From positions 248,001 through 312,000 of the forward strand of contig JACJXD010000002.1 of NCBI GenBank assembly GCA_020636845.1: a stretch of DNA of 64,000 nucleotides, given 5' to 3'. Shown here piece after piece: positions 55,710 through 64,000 of the stretch (positions are counted from its first letter, which is position 1; each line of letters opens with the position of its first letter). Below the pieces are notes generated by a model. That model was not told the DNA's origin. It was given only the letters and a program-made list of their open reading frames with translations, and searched no databases. Position numbers and translations under genes: made by a program. This DNA comes from Bacteroidales bacterium. Lineage in GTDB: Bacteria > Bacteroidota > Bacteroidia > Bacteroidales > Tenuifilaceae.

Positions 55710-55791
55710 GCGGATATGGCGTAATTGGTAGCCGCGCTAGACTTAGGATCTAGTGCCGAAAGGCGTGTGGGTTCGAGTCCCCCTATCCGCA
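55710..55791 (+). tRNA. tRNA-Leu (anticodon UAG)
   Basis: The 82-base class II tRNA has acceptor arms GCGGATA and TATCCGC, a D-loop with AATTGGTAG, an anticodon stem CTAGA/TCTAG around CTTAGGA (anticodon TAG at 55744-55746), a long variable arm TGCCGAAAGGCGT, and a TTCGAGT T-loop. It decodes CUA and other CUN codons. CCA is not encoded. Confidence 0.95.
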
Positions 55792-55797
55792 CAATCA

Positions 55798-55818
55798 CCC
55801 GCTTTGGCGGGTTTTTTT
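55798..55818 (+). terminator. Rho-independent terminator of tRNA-Leu
   Basis: CCCGC, TTTG, GCGGG followed by seven T. It lies 7 bases after the tRNA. Confidence 0.85.
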
Positions 55819-55944
55819 GTATATATAGGGTTGCTTTTAAAAACCATTAGAAGATTCGGTTTTAAAATATCTTGAATTAACCTTAACCGTTAAGCATCTC
55901 AAAAGAGTGCTTGCGTAAAGGAAGACAATATTTATTTAGGGCTG

Positions 55945-55982
55945 TTTTTTACGTAAAAAACGAGCCTTAAAGTTTAAGGCTC
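55945..55982 (-). terminator. Terminator of parC overlapping its stop codon
   Basis: On the minus strand GAGCCTTAAA and TTTAAGGCTC (55982-55962) pair perfectly around one base and run into GTTTTTTACG. The TAA stop of parC (55969-55967) lies inside the second arm. Next to it TTTTTTACGTAAAAAA (55945-55960) is a separate perfect palindrome. Confidence 0.7.
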
Positions 55983-58630
55983 ATTTGTTCGTCTTGGTCC
56001 TCGTTGTTTTCGAGTGGAGTTTCCGTGGAAGTTGGCGTTTCTGGTTTTTCCTCTTTATCTTCAAATGCCGAGGCTTCCTTTTCTAAGGGTTCCGTAAATT
56101 CTGCTTTTTTAATTTCGAAGTTAGATAGCCGTTTCCCTTTAGCCTTATACCCTTTAACGGCAATAAAAGCATCAACATCTACAAATTCAGATTCCCGGTT
56201 CGAATGTTTTCCTCCAAATTTTATTTTTAGGCTAGGATAAGGATCGCTGTTCAGGCATAATAAGTACGATTTATCGTCTTCCGGTATAAATGGCTGTTGG
56301 CGTTCCGTGTGCTCAAAACAAAAGCGTTTTAAGTAGAAATATTTTTGTTCTCCATCAAAATATACTGCAGAGTATATTTTATCAGGGTCGAATTTCTCTA
56401 CGAGCAATGGCTCCGAATCGAAACGTAAAGCATATTCTGTACCTGCTGTAAAATAAGTGCCTTCGGAGTTTACTATCAGAATTTTGTCGTCGGAATAGAA
56501 ATCGCCTAGCAGAGTTCCTTTACCATCTCGGTTTAGCCTTAAAGTTTCATCGTCATACCAAATTTGCAAGGCATCGGGTTGGGCGGAAGACTTTTCTTTA
56601 ACCTGTATTTTGTGAATGGCATATCGGGTAAATATGTTTCCTTGCGATCCCCGTCCTTTTACGGCAAGTTGACTAAAGTCCAGTTCCAAAATTAGATTAC
56701 GAAGTCTTGGTCGTGGTTTTAGGAAGACTTTTAGAACCTCTGTTTCTCCGTTTGGGTTCGCGGAAAAATACAGAATTTGCGATCCTGCCGTTCCTTTGGT
56801 AATGTCGTATTCCTTATCACGAGTAGTTCCGGTAACCGCGCATCGTTTCATCATTATGTCACCATTAAATCCATCGCGGTACAGAACGTTATAAATAGTT
56901 TTTGTATCGTTTTTCTGATAAACGGCAACGTGGGCAATGTCCTTGCCTACAAACGATTTGTCCTGAATTTTCTGGATTATATATTTCCCGTTTTTAAGGA
57001 ATACAATGATGTCGTCGATATCGGAACAATCGCAAACATACTCGTCTTTTTTAAGTCCTGTTCCTACGAAGCCTTCGACACGGTTAACGTAAAGTTTTTC
57101 GTTTGCAACAATAACTTTTGTGGCTTCAATGTTGTCGAAACTTCTGAGTTCCGTTTTCCTATCCGCATTTTTACCGTGCTTCTTTTTAATTTGTTGAAAG
57201 TAGGCAATAGTATAGTTAACGATGTTGGCAAGATGATTTTTTACCTCATCCATTTCGGCTTCAACGGCGCGAATATGCTCATCTGCTTTTTTGATATCGA
57301 ATTTCGAAATCTTTCTTACGGGCTTTTCGGTAAGTTTTAAAACATCATCCTTTGTAATTTCCCTTTTTAGCAACGAACGGTACGGGTCGAAACCTCGTTC
57401 AATGGCTTCGATAATCATATCCCAGGTTTCCGTATCTTTTTCAAGTATTCTATAAATTCTTTTTTCGAAGAATATTTTTTCGAGCGAGGAAAAATGCCAG
57501 TCTTCTTCCAGTTCATTTAACCGGATGTTAAGTTCAAGGGTAAGGAGTTGTTTTGTTCTTTCCGTTGATGCCTTTAGGATTTCTTTTACACCAAGGAATA
57601 TTGGCTTGTCTTCCGAAATAATGCACGAGTTTGTGGATATAGATATTTCGCAATCGGTAAAGGCATACAGGGCATCAATGGTCATATCCGGGTTTACGTC
57701 GGCAGGAAGTTGAATTAGAATCTCCACATTCTCGGCCGTATTGTCGTCTATCTTTTTAATTTTGATTTTTCCCTTGTCGTTTGCCTTAACAATAGATTCG
57801 ATAAGCGATGAAGTTGTTTTGCCGTATGGAAGTTCGGTTATTGCTAGCGTTTTTTTATCAACTTTTTGAATTCTGGCCCTCACCTTAACTGCACCCCCAC
57901 GCAAACCGTCGTTGTAGCGGTTGCAATCGGCCAATCCTCCCGTAGGGAAATCGGGGTAAAGTTCAAAATCCTTCCCTTTTAGGTAATCGATGGAAGCATC
58001 GATAAGTTCGTTAAAGTTGTGAGGGAGAATTTTCGAGGCTAGCCCAACGGCAATACCTTCGACGCCTTGTGCAAGGAGTAGGGGAAATTTTACGGGTAAC
58101 GTGACCGGTTCCTGATTCCTGCCGTCGTAGCTAAGCATCCACTCGGTGGTTTTGGGGTTAAAAACTACCTCAAGGGCAAATTTGGAAAGTCGCGCTTCAA
58201 TATAACGGGGAGCAGCGGCACTATCGCCGGTAAGTATGTTGCCCCAGTTTCCTTGGGTATCTATAAGTAAATCTTTTTGTCCGAGTTGAACAAGCGCATC
58301 ACCAATGGAAGCGTCACCGTGAGGGTGAAACTGCATGGTAAAGCCAATTATGTTGGCAACCTTGTTGTAGCGCCCGTCGTCGAGCCGTTTCATGGCGTGC
58401 AAAATTCTTCGCTGTACGGGCTTCAAGCCGTCACCGAGGTGAGGAACGGCACGTTCCAGTATAACATACGAGGCGTAGTCCAAAAACCAGTCCTTGTACA
58501 TGCCGGCAAGGTAAGTTCTCCGAGCGGTATCTCCGGTTAACTTCTCTATTTTTGCATGTTGTTCCGGCGATAAGTTTTTGCCTTCGTTTTCCGATAAAAA
58601 TTCATCCGCTTCAAAATCGTCCAGTCGCAT
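55967..58630 (-). CDS. parC: DNA topoisomerase IV subunit A
   Basis: This is the DNA-cleaving subunit of topoisomerase IV, which separates daughter chromosomes. The 887-residue protein has RAVPHLGDGLKPVQRRIL, HPHGDASIGDAL and the catalytic Tyr in AAAPRYIEARLSK (Tyr143), then the coiled tower and a beta-pinwheel-like C-domain. An acidic, threonine-rich tail (EKPETPTSTETPLENNEDQDEQ) ends it. It is 26 bases after parE, in one operon, which supports topo IV rather than gyrase A. Confidence 0.93.
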   Translation of the reverse strand: MRLDDFEADEFLSENEGKNLSPEQHAKIEKLTGDTARRTYLAGMYKDWFLDYASYVILERAVPHLGDGLKPVQRRILHAMKRLDDGRYNKVANIIGFTMQFHPHGDASIGDALVQLGQKDLLIDTQGNWGNILTGDSAAAPRYIEARLSKFALEVVFNPKTTEWMLSYDGRNQEPVTLPVKFPLLLAQGVEGIAVGLASKILPHNFNELIDASIDYLKGKDFELYPDFPTGGLADCNRYNDGLRGGAVKVRARIQKVDKKTLAITELPYGKTTSSLIESIVKANDKGKIKIKKIDDNTAENVEILIQLPADVNPDMTIDALYAFTDCEISISTNSCIISEDKPIFLGVKEILKASTERTKQLLTLELNIRLNELEEDWHFSSLEKIFFEKRIYRILEKDTETWDMIIEAIERGFDPYRSLLKREITKDDVLKLTEKPVRKISKFDIKKADEHIRAVEAEMDEVKNHLANIVNYTIAYFQQIKKKHGKNADRKTELRSFDNIEATKVIVANEKLYVNRVEGFVGTGLKKDEYVCDCSDIDDIIVFLKNGKYIIQKIQDKSFVGKDIAHVAVYQKNDTKTIYNVLYRDGFNGDIMMKRCAVTGTTRDKEYDITKGTAGSQILYFSANPNGETEVLKVFLKPRPRLRNLILELDFSQLAVKGRGSQGNIFTRYAIHKIQVKEKSSAQPDALQIWYDDETLRLNRDGKGTLLGDFYSDDKILIVNSEGTYFTAGTEYALRFDSEPLLVEKFDPDKIYSAVYFDGEQKYFYLKRFCFEHTERQQPFIPEDDKSYLLCLNSDPYPSLKIKFGGKHSNRESEFVDVDAFIAVKGYKAKGKRLSNFEIKKAEFTEPLEKEASAFEDKEEKPETPTSTETPLENNEDQDEQMSLKL

Positions 58631-58656
58631 TCCTTCTAAAATTCAAATTCAACGTG

Positions 58657-60567
58657 TTAAGCAACAAGGTTTTTAGTGCTTACCTCTTCTTTGCTCTCGG
58701 GAGATTCGCTAATTTCACGAGGTAATAAATCTTCTTCAACAATATCCTCTTCAACCCTTAGGTTGTTGATGATAAAATCTTGTCTGTCGGGGGTGTTTTT
58801 GCCCATGTAAAACTGAAGAAGATCCAATATTTGATCATCCTTGGTTAATCGAACAGGATCCAGCCTGATACTTTCGCCAATAAAGTTTTTAAACTCGTCG
58901 GGCGATATTTCGCCTAATCCTTTAAAACGGGTTATTTCCGGATTTGGACCAAGTTCCTTTATGGCGCTTTCCTTTTCGTCCGAGGTGTAGCAGTAGTTGG
59001 TTTTCTTTTTATTTCGCACGCGGAATAAGGGCGTTTGAAGAATAAAGAGATGTTCTTGACGAATAAGTTCGGGGAAAAACTGGAGGAAAAAGGTTATAAG
59101 GAGCAATCGTATGTGCATTCCATCGACATCGGCATCGGTTGCTATTACAATTTTGTTGTATCGCAAGTTGTCCATGTCGTCTTCGATGTTGAGTGCAGAT
59201 TGAAGCAGGTTGAACTCTTCGTTTTCGTAAACAATTTTTTTTGTCAGCCCGTAAGTGTTTAACGGTTTTCCCTTCAGGGAAAAAACGGCTTGCGTATTAA
59301 CGTTACGCGACTTAGTAATGGAACCGCTTGCCGAATCGCCCTCGGTAATGAAAAGTGTTGTATCTCCGGAATGAGATTCGTTGCTATTATAGTGTATGCG
59401 ACAATCCCTAAGTTTTTTATTGTGAAGGCTGGCCTTTTTTGCACGCTCGCGTGCAATCTTTTTTATTCCGGAAATGGCCTTACGTTCTTTTTCTGCTTCA
59501 AGAATTTTTTGAAGTAGCGTTTGGGCTATATCACTGTGTTTATGCAAAAAGTTATCGAGTTCCGTTTTAATAAAGTCTCCAATAAACTGACGAACCGATG
59601 GCCCGTCGGGTCCCATGTCCTTGCTGCCTAACTTGGTTTTTGTTTGCGATTCGAAAACGGGATCTTCAACTTTTACGCTTATGGCAGCAACAATTGAATT
59701 TCGAATATCGGAAGGATCGAAGTCTTTTTTGTAAAAATCCCGAATGGTTTTTACGTACGATTCTCTAAATGCACCTAAATGAGTTCCTCCTTGGGTTGTG
59801 TGTTGCCCGTTAACAAAAGTGTAGTAGTCTTCGCCATAACCTATCCCGTGCGTAATGGCAACTTCAATATCTTTCCCTTTCAGGTGAATTATTGGGTAAA
59901 GGGGCTCGCTGGACATGTTTTCGTTGAGAAGGTCGAGCAACCCGTTTTTCGATTCAAATTCCTTGTTGTTGAAACGTAGTGTTAATCCAGTATTCAGGTA
60001 CGAGTAGTTTCTGAGCATTGCCTCAATGTACTCGTTGTCGAAGGTAAAACTACCGAATACCGTATCGTCTGGTAAAAATTCAACGTAAGTACCATTGGGG
60101 TCCCCATTCGATTGAAAGTTACGCTCCTCAACCAGCAGTCCTGCCGAGAACTCTATTTCCTTCGATTGCCCTTCGCGGGTGCTTCTTATGATAAACTTTT
60201 TAGACAGAGCGTTAACAGCCTTTATACCAACCCCGTTTAATCCAACCGATTTTTTAAATACGCTGGAGTCATACTTGGCTCCCGTATTCATTTTCGAAGC
60301 TACATCCTTTAACTTTCCCGGAGGAATGCCTCGTCCATAGTCGCGAACGGAAACAACATGATCTGCTAGTTTTATGTCTATTTTTTTACCAAACCCCATC
60401 ATGTACTCGTCAATGGAATTATCCAAGACTTCTTTTAGAAGAATATAAATTCCATCGTCGGGCTGAGAGCCATCGCCTAACTTCCCAATATACATTCCCG
60501 GACGTTTGCGAATGTGCTCGTGCCACTCCAACGTTTTAATGCTATCCTCTGAATATCCTACACTCAT
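58657..60567 (-). CDS. parE: DNA topoisomerase IV subunit B
   Basis: This is the ATPase subunit of topoisomerase IV. The 636-residue protein has the GHKL motifs LKEVLDNSIDEYMMGFG, VRDYGRGIPPGK and VGLNGVGIKAVNALS, the transducer domain, the Toprim motifs ITEGDSASGSITKSRN and TDADVDGMHIRLLL, and GRYKGLGE-like ITRFKGLGEISPDEF. It has no long gyrase-type insertion. It precedes parC. A possible promoter lies in the gap upstream. Confidence 0.94.
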   Translation of the reverse strand: MSVGYSEDSIKTLEWHEHIRKRPGMYIGKLGDGSQPDDGIYILLKEVLDNSIDEYMMGFGKKIDIKLADHVVSVRDYGRGIPPGKLKDVASKMNTGAKYDSSVFKKSVGLNGVGIKAVNALSKKFIIRSTREGQSKEIEFSAGLLVEERNFQSNGDPNGTYVEFLPDDTVFGSFTFDNEYIEAMLRNYSYLNTGLTLRFNNKEFESKNGLLDLLNENMSSEPLYPIIHLKGKDIEVAITHGIGYGEDYYTFVNGQHTTQGGTHLGAFRESYVKTIRDFYKKDFDPSDIRNSIVAAISVKVEDPVFESQTKTKLGSKDMGPDGPSVRQFIGDFIKTELDNFLHKHSDIAQTLLQKILEAEKERKAISGIKKIARERAKKASLHNKKLRDCRIHYNSNESHSGDTTLFITEGDSASGSITKSRNVNTQAVFSLKGKPLNTYGLTKKIVYENEEFNLLQSALNIEDDMDNLRYNKIVIATDADVDGMHIRLLLITFFLQFFPELIRQEHLFILQTPLFRVRNKKKTNYCYTSDEKESAIKELGPNPEITRFKGLGEISPDEFKNFIGESIRLDPVRLTKDDQILDLLQFYMGKNTPDRQDFIINNLRVEEDIVEEDLLPREISESPESKEEVSTKNLVA

Positions 60568-60937
60568 AATATAAACTCTATAATGCTAAACACATAGCAC
60601 AATTATTCTTGAATGTGCTGGTTCGTTGCTTACAAAAGACACTTTAGATTTTACGATTGCAAAATTAAGGATAAAAAAATGCTGCCAACATTTCGTCTTG
60701 AATTAAATATCAACAGGTGACGTTGTTTTATGAACTAATTGATAGTAAGAAAATTGATTGTGGTCGGTTGCTTTTTAACTTTTTCTTTGAATTTTGTTAT
60801 CCCGTGTATTTTGGACTGTTGCTCTTAGTATAAGCATTTTACGGGTTGTATGGTTGCAATGTAAGGGGCAACTTCAGAAATAAGGTTTGTTATGTATATT
60901 TGTTTTTTGTTAAACCGTTGTAGGTAAAAGTTGATTT
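60568..60937. other. 370-base divergent gap between parE and arfB with promoter-like boxes
   Basis: On the minus strand TAATTTTG (60667-60660) lies 18 bases after GTTG (60689-60686), a candidate parEC promoter about 95 bases before the parE start. On the plus strand TATATTTG (60895-60902) is a -7-like box for arfB without a clear upstream element. I see no RNA gene or credible small ORF in the rest. Confidence 0.4.
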
Positions 60938-61357
60938 ATGGAGTATGACATTATACAAGGCAGAGACTTTAGTTCGGAATTTAAGTTTAGTACATCGCGT
61001 AGCGGTGGTCCTGGCGGACAAAATGTAAATAAAGTAAGTACGAAGGTTGAACTTAGATTTAACGTTGCACAGTCAGTTTTACTTTTGCCCGAAGAGAAGG
61101 TTGTTATTTTGAAAAAACTTGAAAATAAAATAAATAAGGACGGAGAGTTGGTCCTGGTTTCGCAGTCGGAGCGTTCCCAGTTGGCTAATAAGGAAAAGGT
61201 AGTTGAGAAATTTTATTCCTTGATAGTAAAAGCCCTAACTCCACGGAAGAAGCGGAAGCCTACCAAGCAGACAAAAGCATCGAAGGAAAAAAGGCTTCAA
61301 ACAAAGAAGATTAATTCGGAGAAGAAAAGTAGAAGAAAATCTGTTGATTTAACATAG
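60938..61357 (+). CDS. arfB: Ribosome-rescue peptidyl-tRNA hydrolase ArfB
   Basis: ArfB releases nascent chains from stalled ribosomes lacking a stop codon. The 139-residue protein has the RF-like domain with SRSGGPGGQNVNKVSTKVEL (GGQ at residues 26-28) and a highly basic C-terminal tail (TPRKKRKPTKQTKASKEKR), which inserts in the mRNA channel. Length and tail distinguish it from release factors 1 and 2. It is divergent from parE. Confidence 0.93.
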   Translation: MEYDIIQGRDFSSEFKFSTSRSGGPGGQNVNKVSTKVELRFNVAQSVLLLPEEKVVILKKLENKINKDGELVLVSQSERSQLANKEKVVEKFYSLIVKALTPRKKRKPTKQTKASKEKRLQTKKINSEKKSRRKSVDLT

Positions 61358-61500
61358 AATCAAGAGTTCCCTTTTGGGGGAAATAAATTCGGATTATCTT
61401 TTTGGGTTGAGTTCTTGTTGGCATGAGCAAATTGTCAATAATCACCAATATATTTTAATCTAACATGATTTACAGCATAAAGGGGTTCTAAAAAAAATTG

Positions 61501-61508
61501 TAGGTTTG
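61501..61508 (+). promoter_or_regulatory. Candidate -7 box of hisS
   Basis: TAGGTTTG matches TAnnTTTG and lies 35 bases before the hisS start. No clear -33 box was found. Confidence 0.35.
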
Positions 61509-61543
61509 CAATCAGTTTTTTAAGAAGATAAAAATTTAAGCAG

Positions 61544-62920
61544 ATGGCAAGTAGTAAACCTTCAATACCCAAGGGAACCCGCGATTTTGGCCCCGAGCAA
61601 ATGGTGCGGCGGAATTTTATTTTCGACACAATTCGCGAAGTTTTCAGCCGTTACGGCTATCAGCCTATCGAAACGCCTGCAATGGAGAATCTCTCAACGT
61701 TATTGGGAAAGTATGGCGAAGAGGGCGATAAGTTGCTGTTCAAAATTCTTAATTCTGGCGATTTTATCGATAAGGCAGATTCGTCGGTTTTTAAGTTGGG
61801 GAATTCTAACGCGGCATCGCTTGCAATTTGCGAAAAGGGTTTACGGTACGACCTTACTGTTCCCTTTGCAAGATTTGTGGTGCAGTATCAAAACGATATT
61901 CAGTTTCCTTTTAAACGTTACCAAATACAGCCGGTGTGGCGTGCCGACAGACCTCAAAAGGGTCGGTATCGTGAATTTTACCAGTGCGATGTCGATGTTA
62001 TTGGATCGAATTCGTTATTGAACGAGTACGAGTTGGTGTTGATAATTAACGAGGTGTTCGAACGGTTAAAAATACATACCGTACTAAAGTTGAATAACCG
62101 CAAAATTTTAAGCGGAATTGCGGAAGTTATTGGCGAGTCCGATAAGTTAATCGATATAACTGTTGCCATCGATAAGATTGATAAAATAGGAATAGAGGCG
62201 GTTAATAGCGAGTTGCGCGAGCGGGGTGTTGCCGAGCAAGCCGTTCAAAAACTTCAGCCCATTATTTCGATGACGGGAACCAATGCGGAAAAGTTGATAG
62301 TTATTAAGGATGTACTAAAATCATCGGAAATTGGGATGAAGGGTGTTGCCGAATTGGAAGAGTTGTTTGGCTACATCGAAAGTGTTGGTGGATTATCAAC
62401 AAAAGTTGAATTTGACCTTTCATTGGCGCGTGGGTTAAACTACTATACCGGTGCAATTTTCGAGGTTAAGGCTGTCGATGTACAAATAGGCAGTATTTGC
62501 GGGGGTGGTCGTTACGACGACCTTGCCGGTATTTTTGGCTTGAAGAATTTGAGTGGCGTTGGCGTTTCCTTCGGAGCCGACCGCATTTACGACGTAATGC
62601 TTCAGCAAGAGTTGTTCCCGGAAAGTTTGGCTGCTTCAACAAAAGTCATGTTTGTGAATTTTGGTGAAAAGGAAGCGGTTTATTGTTTAAAAGCATTGAA
62701 TAGGTTACGAGCCGCAGGAATGAGTGCCGAACTGTACCCGGATAGTTCAAAAATGAAAAAGCAGTTGGATTACTGTAATAAAAGGAACATCCATTTTGCA
62801 GTAATTGCAGGGGAGAATGAAATTAATGCAAACCAGTTGGCGGTAAAAAACATGGTAACCGGTCAGCAGGAGTTAATTTCGTACGATAATTTAACGGAGT
62901 TTATTCAGCATAACATTTAA
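61544..62920 (+). CDS. hisS: Histidyl-tRNA synthetase
   Basis: The enzyme charges tRNA-His. The 458-residue class II synthetase has GTRDFGPEQM at the start, motif 2 region FKRYQIQPVWRADRPQKGRYREFYQCDVDVIG, split here by function: acceptor-binding then catalytic Arg. It also has the histidine-A signature LARGLNYYTGAIFEV, GSICGGGRYDDLAGIFG, motif 3 GVSFGADRIYDV and an anticodon-binding C-domain. It is followed by hutH after 15 bases, so the two may be cotranscribed. Confidence 0.95.
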   Translation: MASSKPSIPKGTRDFGPEQMVRRNFIFDTIREVFSRYGYQPIETPAMENLSTLLGKYGEEGDKLLFKILNSGDFIDKADSSVFKLGNSNAASLAICEKGLRYDLTVPFARFVVQYQNDIQFPFKRYQIQPVWRADRPQKGRYREFYQCDVDVIGSNSLLNEYELVLIINEVFERLKIHTVLKLNNRKILSGIAEVIGESDKLIDITVAIDKIDKIGIEAVNSELRERGVAEQAVQKLQPIISMTGTNAEKLIVIKDVLKSSEIGMKGVAELEELFGYIESVGGLSTKVEFDLSLARGLNYYTGAIFEVKAVDVQIGSICGGGRYDDLAGIFGLKNLSGVGVSFGADRIYDVMLQQELFPESLAASTKVMFVNFGEKEAVYCLKALNRLRAAGMSAELYPDSSKMKKQLDYCNKRNIHFAVIAGENEINANQLAVKNMVTGQQELISYDNLTEFIQHNI

Positions 62921-62935
62921 ATATCAAAATTTATT

Positions 62936-64000
62936 ATGGCTAAAAAGCATATAATTTCCCCTAAACCATTAGATTGGAATGTTTTAGAAGAGTTGATTTT
63001 AGAGCATCATCATTTGGAACTTTCGAATGAGTCGCGTGAATTAATTGCCAAATGTAGGGCTTACCTTGACAGTAAGATGGAAACGGAAGATAAGCCAATT
63101 TACGGAATTACAACGGGTTTCGGATCGCTTTGCAACAGGAGCATTTCGAGGGAAGAACTTTCCCAACTTCAAAAGAACCTGGTAATGTCTCATGCTTGTA
63201 GCACAGGCGAAGAGGTTGCACCGCAGATTGTAAGGTTAATGCTTTTGCTAAAAGCACATGCCTTGTCGTTAGGGAATTCGGGAGTTCAGGTTGAAACCGT
63301 TGAAAGAATTCTCGATTTCTACAATAACGATATTTTGCCGGTGGTTTACGACAGAGGTTCCTTGGGTGCTTCGGGCGATTTAGCTCCGCTTTCCAACCTG
63401 TTTCTGCCGTTAATAGGCTTGGGTGAAGTTAACTACAAAGGAAAACGTTGTGCTTCTGCCGAGGTATTGAACGAAATGGGATGGAAACCAATAGAACTTA
63501 AATCGAAGGAAGGGCTGGCATTGCTTAATGGCACGCAGTTTATGAGCGCACATGGTGTTTATGCCATGATCCGTGCATTCAGATTAGCAAAGTTGTCCGA
63601 TATAGTTGGGGCCATTTCGTTAGAGGCTTTCGATGGACGGATCGATCCGTTTCATCCTAATATCCAAAATGTTCGCCCTCATAAGGGACAAATTGAAACG
63701 GCTGGTAATATCAGAGCCATTTTGCGGGGTAGCGAGTTGATACAACGTACTAAAAAGCATGTTCAGGATCCATATTCGTTTAGGTGTATTCCTCAGGTTC
63801 ATGGGGCTTCGAAAGATGCTATTAATTACGTTTCGGGAGTGCTGTTAACCGAAATCAATTCGGTAACGGATAATCCTACCATTTGGCCCGATGAAGATTT
63901 AATTATTTCCGGAGGAAATTTCCATGGCGAACCGCTGGCTTTGGCATACGACTTTTTAGCAATCGCTCTTTCGGAATTGGGAAATATTTCGGAGAGGAGA
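62936..64000 (+). CDS. hutH: Histidine ammonia-lyase, 3' part outside window
   Basis: The enzyme deaminates histidine to urocanate, the first step of histidine degradation. The open frame from ATG 62936 runs 355 codons to the window end without a stop. It has YGITTGFGSLCN, GSLGASGDLAPLS with the Ala-Ser-Gly that forms the MIO cofactor, LLNGTQFM, and QDPYSFRCIPQVHGA. About 140 residues are missing compared with the usual 500. It follows hisS by 15 bases. Aromatic amino-acid lyases share the fold, so the substrate is likely but not certain. Confidence 0.88.
   Translation, partial: MAKKHIISPKPLDWNVLEELILEHHHLELSNESRELIAKCRAYLDSKMETEDKPIYGITTGFGSLCNRSISREELSQLQKNLVMSHACSTGEEVAPQIVRLMLLLKAHALSLGNSGVQVETVERILDFYNNDILPVVYDRGSLGASGDLAPLSNLFLPLIGLGEVNYKGKRCASAEVLNEMGWKPIELKSKEGLALLNGTQFMSAHGVYAMIRAFRLAKLSDIVGAISLEAFDGRIDPFHPNIQNVRPHKGQIETAGNIRAILRGSELIQRTKKHVQDPYSFRCIPQVHGASKDAINYVSGVLLTEINSVTDNPTIWPDEDLIISGGNFHGEPLALAYDFLAIALSELGNISERR

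Noticed and set aside
56777..57340. 187-codon open frame opposite parC
   Set aside because: It lies wholly inside a well-defined parC frame and reads as low-complexity hydrophobic sequence typical of antisense shadows.
61370..61395. TTCCC...GGGAA hairpin after arfB as terminator
   Set aside because: The stem is only about five pairs and is followed by AAATAAATTC rather than a T-run.

Overview
The window looks like chromosomal core DNA of a Bacteroidota bacterium, probably class Bacteroidia; I cannot name a genus. The evidence is low to moderate GC, several promoters of the Bacteroidota type (TTTG, about 19 bases, TAnnTTTG), few Shine-Dalgarno sequences, and family content typical of the phylum: DUF5686 with a carboxypeptidase-regulatory domain, a FISUMP-type secreted protein, DUF2723 and M28 lipoproteins. 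I see no prophage, insertion sequence, CRISPR array or rRNA.

Region 1 (1-13.5 kb, minus strand) is the most unusual part. Nine tightly packed genes, led by a good promoter at about 13.48 kb, encode an intact CheR, a HAMP-GAF-PAS-PAS membrane sensor with no output domain, a degenerate CheR, a CheB without receiver domain, a membrane GAF protein, a large GAF/PAS SpoIIE-type phosphatase (SiaA-like), a SiaB-type kinase, a SiaC-type (DUF1987) protein and a 1029-residue ABC transporter with a TerB-like N-terminus. A lipoprotein and a truncated secreted protein follow. It reads as a Sia-type phosphatase/kinase switch merged with stand-alone chemotaxis adaptation enzymes, with a membrane transporter as likely output.

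Region 2 (13.6-27.1 kb) holds housekeeping and envelope genes: an EEP-fold hydrolase, purQ, a UPF0104-like flippase-type membrane protein, a TolC/HlyD export pair, tsaB, a DUF3108 protein, efp, a second SpoIIE phosphatase (GAF-PP2C), a Wzy-type polymerase/ligase, a Wzz-type chain-length protein and tyrS. Region 3 (27.2-31.4 kb) holds a repeat-bearing FISUMP protein and two tandem paralogous methyl-accepting proteins without a sensor domain. Region 4 (31.5-39.2 kb) has three glycosyltransferases, an ICMT-like methyltransferase, a NodB deacetylase and a large DUF2723 membrane glycosyltransferase candidate, suggesting surface glycan or glycoprotein synthesis. Region 5 (39.5-45.7 kb) has an M28 peptidase, a TPR protein, an outer-membrane barrel candidate, a beta-lactamase-fold hydrolase and a fucose-isomerase-like protein. 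Region 6 (45.7-64 kb) holds frr-pyrH, an ABC-2 exporter, recQ, kdsD, a DUF5686 protein, lptB, tRNA-Leu(UAG), topoisomerase IV (parC, parE), arfB, hisS and the 5' part of hutH.

All functions are assigned by reading the translations, without searches. Domain borders are approximate.
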